The notes under the pieces: generated by a model
The model's input: the letters and a program-made list of their open reading frames with translations, nothing else
The model's database searches: none
Told to the model about the DNA's origin: nothing
Assembly (NCBI GenBank): GCA_035048495.1
Contig: CM068540.1
Span: forward strand, 10,090,829 to 10,154,828
Length of the DNA stretch: 64,000 nt
Origin: Euptelea pleiosperma
Lineage: Eukaryota > Streptophyta > Magnoliopsida > Ranunculales > Eupteleaceae
Reading direction: 5' to 3'
Shown here: in pieces, positions 43,569 through 54,840 of the stretch
How the letters are laid out: the number at the start of each line of letters is the position of its first letter
Position numbering within the stretch: position 1 is the stretch's first letter
Position numbers and translations under genes: made by a program

Positions 43569-45335
43569 ATGGCAGATGAACGGCCTCTGTATGAGACCTA
43601 CTACAGTTTCTGTGAGAATCAAGGTGATCACTCTCAACAATGGTATGACAATTCTGCGTATCATCATGATACTCCAGTCTCGCACACTTCTCCAGGGTAT
43701 GATAATCACCGAGATCCAGAATACAATTCTGTACTCCAAGAGCTTAAAAATTCAGTCTCTGTCCTTCGTGCCGCAGTCCAGCAACCTGTGTACCATTCCT
43801 AGTCTGTAGGATATTACCCTCCTATCCAGCAAGATGTCTGTACCTTTCCATCTCCAATGCAGACCTCCTATGACAACACTTATTATCCGGATAATAGGAG
43901 TCACCATAACTTTGGTTGGGAACAGTCTGCCCTCCAGCAGCAACTACCGCAGGATAATTATCCTTCCGGGTTCCATCAACCCAATGGAGAGTATGACTGG
44001 CAATACTCACAATCCCAGTACCCGTCATATCCACAAAATGACTATTCTGATCAACAGTGGGCCCCTCAGGATTTTCAGAGTCAGAAACTAGTCCCAGACT
44101 CCACTTTGCCTTACAACTTTCATACCCAGTCGGACTACAATCAAGAGTTAGCACCTCAGCTCCCCTTGGCTGAACCACCTCCGTTGGCTACTACACCCGG
44201 TCTAGAGGACCTTCTCTCTCAGTACATTGCCCAGCAACAACAGTATTTCCAAAGTCTAGAGCACCAACAACAGCAATCTATGGAGAGCTTCGAGCAACGT
44301 CTAGTTCAATTAGAAAATGAGAGAGAGGAAGTCAACTTCACTAGTCCACCAATAGCCTATCCTGAGGAGAATGATATGGCCACTGTCTATAATGAGGAGC
44401 CGCACAATTGGACCCAGTACCACCATTGTGAGGAAGAAATAGAAGTTGTACCCACCCCTAGATCGAGCCAGACTATTGAGGAACCAGTGTATCCTTATAC
44501 GGTGCCTTTAAAAGCACCACATCCTGAACCTACCTCAGAGCAACCTATTTCTCACTCTCCCACTGCTGCTTCTAACCTGGACCCTGAAGATGATCATCAT
44601 GACACTGAGTTTTGTCTCGATCGTAGGATCCCTGCTGTCAAAGATCTACCGTTCCTCCCCACCTCCCTTGGATTGTGCAACAATTGTGATAAACCTGAGT
44701 CTCAATCTTTGGTGCCCTTAACAGCACCAACTTCTAGACCGAGCACAGAGGAACTCAGTTCCATCTCTATCTTTGATAATTCTCTCTCTGCTCTGAATGC
44801 AGACATTCCTACTGATGAACCATGTCTAGAAAATGGGCCTCCCGCTGTCCTGGACCTACCGATCCCCACCGAGGAGGGACATATTGAGTGTAGGGATTGG
44901 AACATCCCTATCACATTAGGAAACATCGAGAAAGAAGTCAACAGTTTTCACCTATCACCCTACGTCGATATTATCGATGACCCGTGTGCCGTAGAGAGTC
45001 TAATTCAAGACTCTCCTGAAGATAATTTATCCAAGTGTCATGAACACTGTGAGTATGACTTCATCTCGGAGTCCAATATTTCTGGTATTACTGATCTGCA
45101 GGAGTCTGCTCCATTCAGATACATTCCCGCAAAACTCAATGAGTTTGCGGCTCTGCTAACCACGGTCAGAGAACCCACTCCTACTCTCCTCTCAATCTTT
45201 ACTGAGAAGCTTCAATCCCTCCCAGATCAACTCCGTGCTTTTGCCGGGCTGCTCAGAGAGCTCAATGCCCGTATCTCAATCTACACTGAGAAAGACCTGT
45301 TCTACACAGGTATACCTAGACAAGGGATAGGATAG
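43569..45335 (+). CDS. N4 ORF: Gag-tail/linker protein without enzymes, one internal TAG
   Basis: The frame has 588 sense or stop codons from ATG 43569 to TAG 45333-45335, with a single internal TAG at 43800-43802 (codon 78). In order: an N-terminal segment starting M-A-D-E-R-P-L that resembles the A2 Gag start; a Tyr/Gln/Asn/Ser-rich stretch (about codons 97-175); L-P-L-A...G-L-E-D-L-L followed by a Gln-rich coiled-coil-like segment (about codons 190-255); a long acidic Pro/Ser/Glu linker; and a segment (about codons 435-540) like the A2 protease-to-RT linker (H-I-E-C-R-D, C-A-V-E-S-L-I). Capsid, zinc knuckle, protease site, RT, RNase H and integrase are all missing. N2 and N3 carry the same architecture, so it is a shared, inherited frame. 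Function is unknown; a structural helper or simply the residue of deletions are both possible. Confidence 0.7.
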
Positions 45336-48300
45336 TTGTCTCCGTTCCACCTTAGGTGTCAGGAAGACTGCAGATTCACTCAGTCTCCATGAGTTTTAAC
45401 CTGGTTGGGGGTACTTGATATACCCCCGTCATGTCTGGCTGAAGACGTAAAACTTAGCGCTTTCAGAAAGGCAATTTCGGTATTCCTAGAGTACATGAGT
45501 CTCATGCATTTGTGATTATTGTTATATCTCTGAAAATGCAGGTACATTCATTCTCCCAATCATCAGGTATCAACACACTGTCGAGTTTCTGCCGACTTGG
45601 TAACATCCTTCCTGAATCTTTGCATCATCATCACTGATTTGTTATCATTTTATGTCCCGGTCATGAGCACCGAGGACGGTGCTATATGAAAGTTAGGTTT
45701 TTCCGCGTCGTTGGTTACGGAAACCCTCACTTCAACATAATTTGTAATTTGATCCTATTATCCTGCAAAATTTAGAATTCTTGCACAGTGGGAAGTGTCG
45801 GATGTCGATCCGCACTCGGGATTAGTCGGATTAATGCAATAACGAACATGATATGACGGATTTTTGCTTGAAATTGTGGAAAAACATGCTAGAGAGGATG
45901 GAAAATATGGAAAAAGAATGATGGGTGAGTGATTTAAACATGTATGAGAGAGATTTTTATTGATTACTAAACATAAATAAAAGAGAGAATTAGAATTAAA
46001 CACATTAATGTAAGATGAAAATGAACTAACCAAAATTTTATGAAGAGCAAATATCCAACCAACATTTTTGCAATAAGAAAGCACTAAACTAATCTTAAAA
46101 ATAAAAAAAAAAATAAGAGATTCTAGAGAGGGAAACAAGAAAGACAAAATGTCCTAGAAAGAGAAAGAAATATAGAATGTAGAGAGAGATTATTAAAGAG
46201 AGAAAAATCAAAGGGAGAAATAGAGAAGAAAGTGACGAAGAAAGGATTAGGGAACTCACGAGAAACTTACCATGGACAACGAGGGTGGCTGGCCTTGGAG
46301 GAGCAGGTGGTGTTCATGGGCTTCAACCTGCAACTATGGAGGATGGGTGAGCGGCGGCGAGTCGAAGGAAATGAGCAACCTGGATGCTGAACGGTGGGTG
46401 TTGAAGGTTGCTTCAATAGAGGACGAAGCAGGAAGAGGCCAAGACCATTGCTGACTTTGCACGACTTGGAGATCACCAGCTATGAAGAAGAACTACAGCA
46501 TGGGCGGTGGTGGAAGAACAAAATAACTGCCTGCAAGAGTTGCAGGTGTGGGCGCTGAAGGTGAGAAGTCGGGCTTCACCCTGAGTTGCAGACCACGGCT
46601 AGGAGAAAGACGCACAGCCTAAACCACTTTTAGGAGGTGTAAAGAGCAGCAAGGAGAAGCATGTTGGCGAGCCCGATCTGTCCAAACGTTGATAATAGCT
46701 TTGAGGAACGACTAAAGGAGTAACAGGTGCTTTTCTTGGAGGTCCTCTAGTGCAACTCCGGTGAAACAAACCAGCAAAGGTGTTGCTGGTTGTGTTGGCC
46801 GTTTGAACGGTGATTGGCTATGGGGTAGTGGCTCGTGAAGAGGCAGCAACAATGATGAAGGGGGGCGAGCTGGGGTTGTGAATAGAGAGAGGGAGAGGAG
46901 GTAAAGGAGATGTGCAGGCGTTAATGGAGGTTGCCGGAGTTGCAACCTGCAACTCCGGTGATCTAAAAAAAATATTTTTTTTTTCTTTTTTTTTTTTTTT
47001 GAAGAAAACGTGGATGGAAAATGGGAGAGAGAGGGACGGTCAAGAGAGTTTGAGAACGTGGGAGAGAGGAAGGGATCGATTCGGGGGAGGTTTTTTACAA
47101 GAAGAGAGAACTCTCTTCTTTTAAAAACGTTGAGTGAATGGCTGGGGGTCTTGATGGAGGAACGGCTGGTGGTGTGGGCGTAATGGCAGCAAGAAGAAGG
47201 AATTCTTCTTATTCCAAAACGTGGGGGGGGGGGGGGTCTAGGGTTTGATATCTCCACCCTTTATATATGGGAACCACGGTTTCTATTTCTTTAAAGCTCA
47301 TTTTCCATCTTTTGGTAGGAACCGTGGGTTCCTACATTAGAAACCCACGGTTTCTTAAAAAATCTTTTGATTCTCCTTCATTTTTTTGGTAAAATCGTGG
47401 GTTCCCAGATTAGAATCCCACGATTTTTTAAAAATTCTTTTCCACAAAATATCTTTCTTCTAGAAAACCTTTGTATATAACCGTGGGTTCCTAACTTAGA
47501 AACCCACGTTTCTAAAATGTAAATACCTCCATTTTTTTGAAAAGATTGAGTCAAAAAATTCCTTTTTGAAAAATGTTTGATTTTTAAAAATTCTTTTCAA
47601 AATTCTCTTCTTTCCTTCTTTAGCAGCCATTTCCAGTCCATGTTGGGTATGTGGGTCCCACTGGATGGCTGGGCCATGGGTAATGGGCCCGGGCCCGCAC
47701 TTCATCTTGGCTTAGGCCCATAGGATTGAACATGAAGTGATGAGGGCCATTGGATTTATGAGATGGTAAAATGGATGATTGGGGACTGACTGAGCGATCG
47801 CATGGTAGAGATGGACGGTGATGATCGAGTAATGGAAATTGGCCAAGGTAGGCCATAGAATTGAGTGATTGAGGGAGGGGAGAGGATCGGATGATGTGGA
47901 TTCAAGAGTAGAGAGAGAATGATGGTTTGGAGAGAGAGAGGAGAGAGAGAAATATTACAAAATAAAGAGAAAAATGATAGTATAGGGGCTTGAACCTTGG
48001 TCTTTGACTTGGTCTTCTGCATGCTTTACCAATTGAGCAAGTCCTCATCTTGTGTTAGTTGATAAGCTTTAATCTCCTTAGTCTCTTCTTTGAGGGCTTG
48101 CCTCTCCTTCCCTCTTAATCTTCTCTTAGGCTTTTCCGACTCTCTGGCTCTCCCGTCTTTGGCCTACATCTTTTTGTCCAAGTCCACTGGCTTTTGGGCT
48201 TTGATCATAGGTTCTAGAGGTTGATTGTGGGCCCACCAGTCTTGAGAACCGTCTGATCGGGTTTCCTGCGACAAAAGAAGCGCGTAATGAGACTCAATCA

Positions 48301-50107
48301 GAACGGCTTTATATCTAGACTTCCAAAAATGTGTTTAATGCATGCAAATATACCATTTCGTCCAGAAAAGTGTGTTTTACGCAATGAGATAGACTCTTAC
48401 GTAGAAAAGTGGATAATTAGAGCAGTTTTACGTAGGAGAGTGCGATAACGCTAACAGGATAAGTGCTTAAAATAAGCACTTTTGAGCGAATATCACAATA
48501 TTTTGGTTGGGGGTGGGTATTTACCAAAACTCATGTATTCCTTTTGATAAATATATAAAAAAAAAAAAAAAAAAGAAGGTTGTTTTTGGGGTGATTTCCG
48601 ATGTTCTCCAAAAGTTTTCTAGAATTTCAAAAATGTGTCAAATACCCTGACTTTGATTAGCTGAAAACCTCCGTTAAGTCAGTATTGAGGATGCCAATTT
48701 TTGTTTAAGGTTAGCTTTGAGTCAAGTCAAGCGTGGCTATAGCAGGTTTGAAAACTCAGAAAAACTCAGATTTGGCACAATTGTACACTATCAACATCAG
48801 AGTCGTCCTAAGTTTTGAAACTCTAGAGATCCTATGAGAAGAATTGTGGAGACCTAACCCTGTGAGCTTTCGAGCCTTTAATCATTTCAGAGGTTTATAC
48901 AACAAATCTGAGTCACTAGATGACTCAATATTCTTCATGCCCACAATATTCGTTGAGAGATCTCATTATCTTTTGCTTCGATCATAAAACTCGGAACGAC
49001 ATCAAAATTGGATTACTACAACAGAACCTTCTCTGTATCCAGTCAAGACAGTATACATGATAGTGCAAACCCTAGAAAATGATTTAGGCCATTTTTTCTG
49101 AACCATTTAGCCTTTTCACTCACCTGAATTATACTTCACTAGAAACCCTTTGAACCTTTCTATAAAAGCCTTTTCTTTGCAAACCCATCAACCTAAAATC
49201 CAGTCCAGCTACGACACATGACTGGCTACCCTTATTTTGAGATGGACAAAAGAATAACTGATGTGGGTATACCGTGAAAAAGAAAAGTAAAGAAGAAGAA
49301 TCAAAAGGAAAAGAAAGTGGTTCAAGCCAAAAACAAAATATGGAAAGAAAGTATGAAGAAGAGCTGAAAAGAAATTGAGCAGTCTCAGAAATATCAAGAA
49401 AAAGAGAAAAATACGAAAAAAGGAAAAAGAACCAGATAATGGTGTTACGCCGCAGGAAAAATGCAAGAAAATGGCAATATCCTCTCAAGATCTTTGAAAT
49501 CCTGTATACCTTTATTTTTCTACACCTGACCTAAGCCTCATTACAACCCAGGAAAGTCCTACTTGATTCTAGGATAGCACGATCATAAAATGTGGAGATT
49601 GGAGAAAGAGAAGCTATAGAGTTTGATCTGACGTTCCCGAGTGAAGTGGTATTCCAATCATGAGATCTTCTTCTGTTAAAGATGTCCTTCCTTCAAATAA
49701 AACATATGTGAGATATTTTGCCTCTTTATATTAAATACATCTCCTCACATATAAATTGAGAGAAAAGAAGAAAACCCTTCTTGTGTGATTCTATTCTGAG
49801 TGCTAAACATGTGAGATTTGAGGTCGAGGCATAAAAACTTAGAGGTGATTTGGAAATCTTTACTGTCGGATGATGAGAACGTTGAGCACACACACACACA
49901 GAGTCTGACTATTCTGGGTCATGATTAACAGTTTGTAGTCTTGCCAAAACTTTCAAACTCTTCGCTAGCATGTAACTGTTTTTGCATCCATTCAATGATT
50001 TTACGAACGGTGTTTTCCCGGAACTAATATGAAAAAGTGTGCAGCATGTGCAGAGCCCTTTTAAGCTCATTTATTTTGCACTAATTGCCAAGGATTGGCA
50101 ATATGCT
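45336..50107 (+). other. N4 3' region (split by S7)
   Basis: Non-coding, 45336-45686 and 48501-50107. It has stem GGGGGTA/TACCCCC right after the ORF (45407-45427), acceptor-like GCAG|GTAC (CAG ends 45541), GCACCG-AGGA-CGGTGC (near 45668), GGTTGGGGGTGGG (near 48504), an A-rich stretch, a CA repeat (near 49890), and hairpin TGCCAAGGATTGGCA before the polypurine-like tract. Purine-rich stretches give spurious minus-strand frames rich in Phe and Leu. No envelope-like ORF is seen. Confidence 0.75.
45687..48495 (-). mobile_element. S7: solo LTR, minus strand (2809 bp)
   Basis: Inserted in the N4 3' region. On the minus strand TGATATTCGC (48495) to TAACTTTCA (45687). TSD CTATA (45682-45686) and CAATA (48496-48500), one change. 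It carries a tRNA-like module (box A complement 48029-48040, box B complement 47986-47996), three consecutive CCGTGGG/CCCACGG hairpins (47320-47352, 47392-47427, 47482-47508), a TATATAAAG TATA box on the minus strand (near 47265), a 14-G run (47223-47236) and hairpin CCGGAGTTGCA-n3-TGCAACTCCGG (46934-46958). Confidence 0.93.
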
Positions 50108-50119
50108 GGTTGGGGGTTG
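50108..50119 (+). other. N4 polypurine-like tract
   Basis: GGTTGGGGGTTG directly before the 3' LTR, identical to that of A1. Confidence 0.8.
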
Positions 50120-53100
50120 TGATATTCGCTCAAAAGTGCTTATTTTAAGCAATTATCCTTTTAGCGTTATTGCATTCTCCTACGTAAAATACTCTATTTA
50201 CCTACTTTTCTACGTAAGAGTCTCTCCTGTTGCGTAGAACACACTTTTCTGGACGAAATGGTATATTTGCATGCATTAAACACATTTTTAGAAGTTTAGA
50301 TATTAAGCCGTTCTGATTAAGTCTCATTACGCGCTTCTTCTGTCGCAGGAAACCCTGATTAGATGATTCTCGAGACTTGTGGGCCCACATGGATCATGAA
50401 AGCCCATTATCAAAGCTTAAAGAGTCCACAGGCTATGTCTAGAAGATATGAGCCTATTATGGGCTGAACAAGGGGATCGAAGAGCTGGCCCAAGGAACCA
50501 CGAGAGCGGGAGAGCTGATAACCAAGAGAAGGACCAAAGCATTTAAAGCCATATCAAATGATGGCCAGCTCTACTGGCAAAGCTCAAGTGAAGAACAATG
50601 GAAAACCAGGGTTCATGACCCTCTGCCAATACTTTTTCTGATATTTTCTCTCTCATCTCTCCTTATTCTCTCTCTTCATTTCTCGGTCCTCGAATCTATT
50701 GACTTAACCCCAGAACTCCTGCTCATTGGCTCTGTCTCATCTCCCTTAGCTTTCTGACCGTTGGATCTTCCATCGGGCCGTTGAATCTCTATAGATCGCC
50801 ATCTGATCTATCAATTCTATGCATCCGACCATCCGATCGTGCTACCGATCAGTCGATCATCCATCCTATCAACCACCCGATCTCCATTGTAAAATATTAG
50901 TCCCTAAGGCAGGTTTGATTGTAGAGAAATGCCTCAGATGACTGATTGTGGCTGAGAGCGTAGAGCTCGATTTCCGAAGAAAGGAAAATACATTTTTCCT
51001 TGATGGGTATTTCCAGGGGAAAATGCATTTTTCTCCCCTGGCAACCAAACGCACCCTAACCCACATCCATCGAGCCTAGTGGCCCACTATCCTTCTCACC
51101 TACCTTCTGGCCCATGGCCGATGCACTCTGGGCCCACGATTTGTAGCGTTCCCATTGGCCAACCACTGGCCGACTCGTGGCGTCATCTCTCGGCCAACCA
51201 CTGGCCAACACGTGGCATCAGCTCTTGGCCTAGTGGTCATGGCCAAACGGCCCATTAACCACGAGCCCAAGCCAGCAAAACCCCTGGTTCAAAAATAAAA
51301 ATGAAAATAAAATAATAATAAAAAAATAAAAAAATAAAAAATTTTCTTTTAGAAACCATGAGTTTCTAAGTTTAGAAACCCACGGTTTCTACTTAAGGAG
51401 AGGGTTAAAACCCTTCGGCTCTCTCTTCTTCCGCCCCCGCCGCTCGGACACCCTTTCCTCCTCTTCCCTTTCCCCTTCTTCTTCTCCTCTGGCGTGCCAT
51501 CGCCGGTGAGGAGTGGAGCGCCTCCTCCTCCTTCTTCTCCTCCTCCTTCTTCTTCTTCTTCTTCTTCTTCTTCTTCTCTTTCTTCTTCTTCTCCTTCTTC
51601 TTCTTCTTCTTCTTCTCCTCTTCCTCCTCCTCTTCTTCTTCTTCGTTTTCTTTTTCTGTTGCCGGAGTTGCTGGTCTGCAACTCCGGCCGGCGAACCGAG
51701 CGCCACCACCGTCCTCACCACAGCGAGCTGGTGAGGGTCCTCCCCCTCTCCTCCTATCCTTCTTCTTCCTCTTCGTTTTCTTCTTCTTCTTCTTCTTCTT
51801 CTTCTTCTTCTTCGCTTTCTTCTTCTTTTGCCGGAGTTACAGGTCTGCAACTCCGGCCGGCGAACTATGCTCCACCACCGTCCTCTTCACAGCATGCTAC
51901 GGTGAGCCCTTCTCACATTCTATTCCTCTCTTCTATCCTCTCTCTCTTACCTCAACACGTTACACAACTCTTACCTCCGTTCTGTCCACTCCAAGAAGAG
52001 GAGCCGTCAGCCACCACCGTCCTCCATTGGAGGCCTGCAACTCCGCTTCTTCCACGGCCATTCTTCTCACCGAAAGGAGAAAATAAAGAGAGGAAAGGAG
52101 GGAACCAACTGCTGGTGCACTCCACGCCGTTGGACACCACCGTGCTGCCCCTTCTCCTTCTTCATCTTCTCTACAGCACTGCTGCAACTCCAGTGAAGAA
52201 CCAGCAACTTGCCAGCGCCTCACCGCCCTCTTCTTCTTCTTCCTCTCTTCTTCTCCACAAGGAGCACCATCCTCCACCATCACCCCACTACCATTTTCTT
52301 CTTCTTCCAGTTCATCTTCTTCTTTTCTCCTCCTTTACCCACCGTCTGCAACAGCAGTTGTTGCTCACGGGTTCTCTACCCCATCTCCTCCACCTACCCA
52401 TCTCTCCAAGTCGGAGGTGCCTTCCTAGTATTGGTGTGTAACGACCTCCCTGTTGCACCCATGTGACCTCATCACTTCTCTCCATCTTGGTGCTATAAGA
52501 TCTGCACTCGTCACCTATTGCTACCTCTCAATCCTTCACCCAACCATTCCTTCTCTAGGAACTCGAACATCCACCATTGTTGCTGCTTCACCATGTTTCT
52601 AAACCTCTACTCTATTATCTTCTCTCTGTCTACTAGCCGTCCAAACCCTTCTCTACCCTGCTCCATAAGAAAGAAAATGATAAATGAAAAGCATTGCCAT
52701 TAGCATCTCCTCCCTTGAATGGTGCGTCTCCAGCCAATGCCCAAGCACTGTAGCACCACGTGGAACACCACCATGCTGTCATGCTTCCCCACCACGTGAC
52801 CGGCTTCCGCATCATGGCCATACATCTTCTCTATCCATCTTCACCATTGGTAAGTTCCGCATCAAGGTAATTTTCCCTCTTCGCTTTCTCTCTCCTCATT
52901 CTCTCATCACTTTCTCTCTCTAAAACCTCCCTTTCTTTCTCTAGGTTTCATTTCTCTCTCTACTTTCTCTCTCTAGGTCTCCATCTCTATTTTCTTTATG
53001 CTTTATAGAATTGTCATTTTATTATCTTTTTATTAGAAGTTTGTATCTCAACATTTGATTCGAATAAAATTTAGTTTGATTTTGCAATATTGTGTTTAAT

Positions 53101-53393
53101 TCTTGTTCTTAGTTTACTTTCGTGTTTTTGGTTGCTTGTGAAAATTTCTCTCTCTAAAAATCACTAAGCATGTTTTAAATCGCTTCACCATTCTCACCCC
53201 ACCACAATTTCTGAGATAAATCCGTCATTTCATGTTCATGAATTGCGCGACTTAACCCCGAGTGCGGATCGACATCCGACACGAATCCCTATACAAAAGT
53301 TTATATTTTGCAGAATTAAAATGCGGATCAAATTACAAATCTTGTTGATTCTAGGGTTTCCGTAACCAACGACGCGGGAAAATCCTACTATCA
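50120..53393 (+). mobile_element. N4 3' LTR
   Basis: Nearly identical to the 5' LTR in every feature: hairpins at 51661-51688 and 51830-51857 (the latter with one mismatch, TTACAG), TTC tracts, donor-like GGTAAGT, AATAAA and acceptor. It ends CTACTATCA and is followed by the TSD GTAAG. Confidence 0.95.
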
Positions 53394-54840
53394 GTAAGTG
53401 TGTTTGATCCATCCTATACTTGTTTTTTTTCAAGATTTTATTTTTCTTTCATTAGGTAATGGTTGATACTCATTATAAATTAATTTTAACAATATTTATT
53501 TTATTTTTATTGGATTGATTTTTATTTTGGGCCACCATAATGGGTTTGGCCATGATTTATTTTACAACTATAACAGATGACTATGATCTTTATCATATTT
53601 GTTATATTTTATGATTTAAATATTTTTATAATTATTTTTTCTAAATACTTTTATTAATATATATTTTCCAAAACCGTTTAGTTTATATTTTTCTGATTTG
53701 TATTGATTAAGTTATGATTTTTCTAAATTGTTGGACTTTACAACATAACCCAGAATTTTAGAGTTTACATGGTCCACTTCACTTGAGATTTCGATTTAAA
53801 TGTTTAACCTAAATATTTTTCTAATTATTTTTCATAGATACTTCTATCAATCTAGTTTCTAAAACCTTTGAGTTTGTATTTTTCTGATTTGTATTGATTA
53901 AGTTATAATTTTTCAAACGTGCTAGACTTTTCTTTAAAACCCAGAATTTTAGATTTTACATGGTCCAATTCACTTAGAATTTTGATCTCTATTTTTAACC
54001 TAAATATTTTTCTCATTATTTTTTATAGATACCTCTATCAATCTAGTTTTTAGAACTTTTGAGTTTATATTTTTTTGATTTGTGTTGGTTAAGTTATGAT
54101 TTTTCTAAGTTGTATGACTTTACCAAAAAATTTAGAATTTTAGATTTTATACGGTCCAGTTCACTTGGGATTTTGATCTATATTTTTAACCTAAATATTT
54201 TTTTAATTATTTATCTCTATTAATCTAGTTTTTAAAACCTTTGAGTTTGTATTTTTTGATTTGTATTGATTAAGTTATGATTTTTCAAACGTGTTAGACT
54301 TTTTTATAAAACCCAGAATTCTAGATTTTACACGGTCCACTTCACTTAGAATTTCATTCTATATTTTTAACCAGAATATTTTTCTAATTATTTTTCATAG
54401 ATACCTCTATCAATCTAGTTTCTAGAACCTTGACTTTGTATTTTTCTAATTTGTATTGATTAAGTTATGATTTTTCAAATATCTGGGATGTTTCTGTAAA
54501 ACCTAGAATTCCAAATTCAGTCCAGCCCATTTCATTAAGGGTTTTGACCTATATTTTGAATTTGAATATTTTTATATTTATTTTTTTTAAAAACCTCTGT
54601 GAATCTAGTTTTTAAATCCATTGAGTTTATATTTTTCTAATTTATATTTATTTAGTTATAATTTTTACAAGAAACTATATTTTCTGTGAACTACCTATTT
54701 CTTGGATTTTGGACGATTAATGACTTTGGGAACCCTTAGTGGTTCGGTCATGACTTATTAACTATTAAGGGATTTAGCCCTTGTTGTTTGACTAAACCCT
54801 AGATGGTTTGACCTATACTTGTGTGGCAGACTTTCAAGAG
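53394..54840 (+). mobile_element. D1 LTR, right part
   Basis: Resumes D1 after N4 at its donor-like site (GTAAGTGTG). It is AT-rich and dominated by a 190-bp tandem array, then leads through GTGTGGCAG (54826-54834) into an Athila-family LTR near 54840. The end of D1 is not recognisable and no TSD is visible, so this boundary is approximate. Confidence 0.4.
53600..54730 (+). repeat. Tandem array, about six ~190-bp units
   Basis: Successive copies of GATTAAGTTATGATTTTTC begin near 53705, 53896, 54086, 54268 and 54458, with a decayed copy near 54648. Spacings are 191, 190, 182, 190 and 190. Each unit also holds CATAGATACCTCTATCAATC and TGGTCCACTTCACTT. Units are diverged, so the array is old. 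It is a sub-repeat of D1 and not similar to the Athila-family LTRs. Confidence 0.9.

Larger units (their letters stand above)
38475..53393 (+). mobile_element. N4: complete, young non-autonomous Athila-family element
   Basis: 5' LTR 38475-41773 (3299 bp), two bases, tRNA-Asp primer site (41776), leader, one large ORF (43569-45335), 3' region split by solo LTR S7, polypurine-like tract (50108-50119) and 3' LTR 50120-53393 (3274 bp). Perfect TSD GTAAG at 38470-38474 and 53394-53398. Without S7 it is about 12.1 kb. The LTRs differ mainly in microsatellite length and few substitutions, so it is the youngest complete element here. It lacks capsid, zinc knuckle, protease active site, RT, RNase H and integrase and must depend on partners to move. 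Confidence 0.95.
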
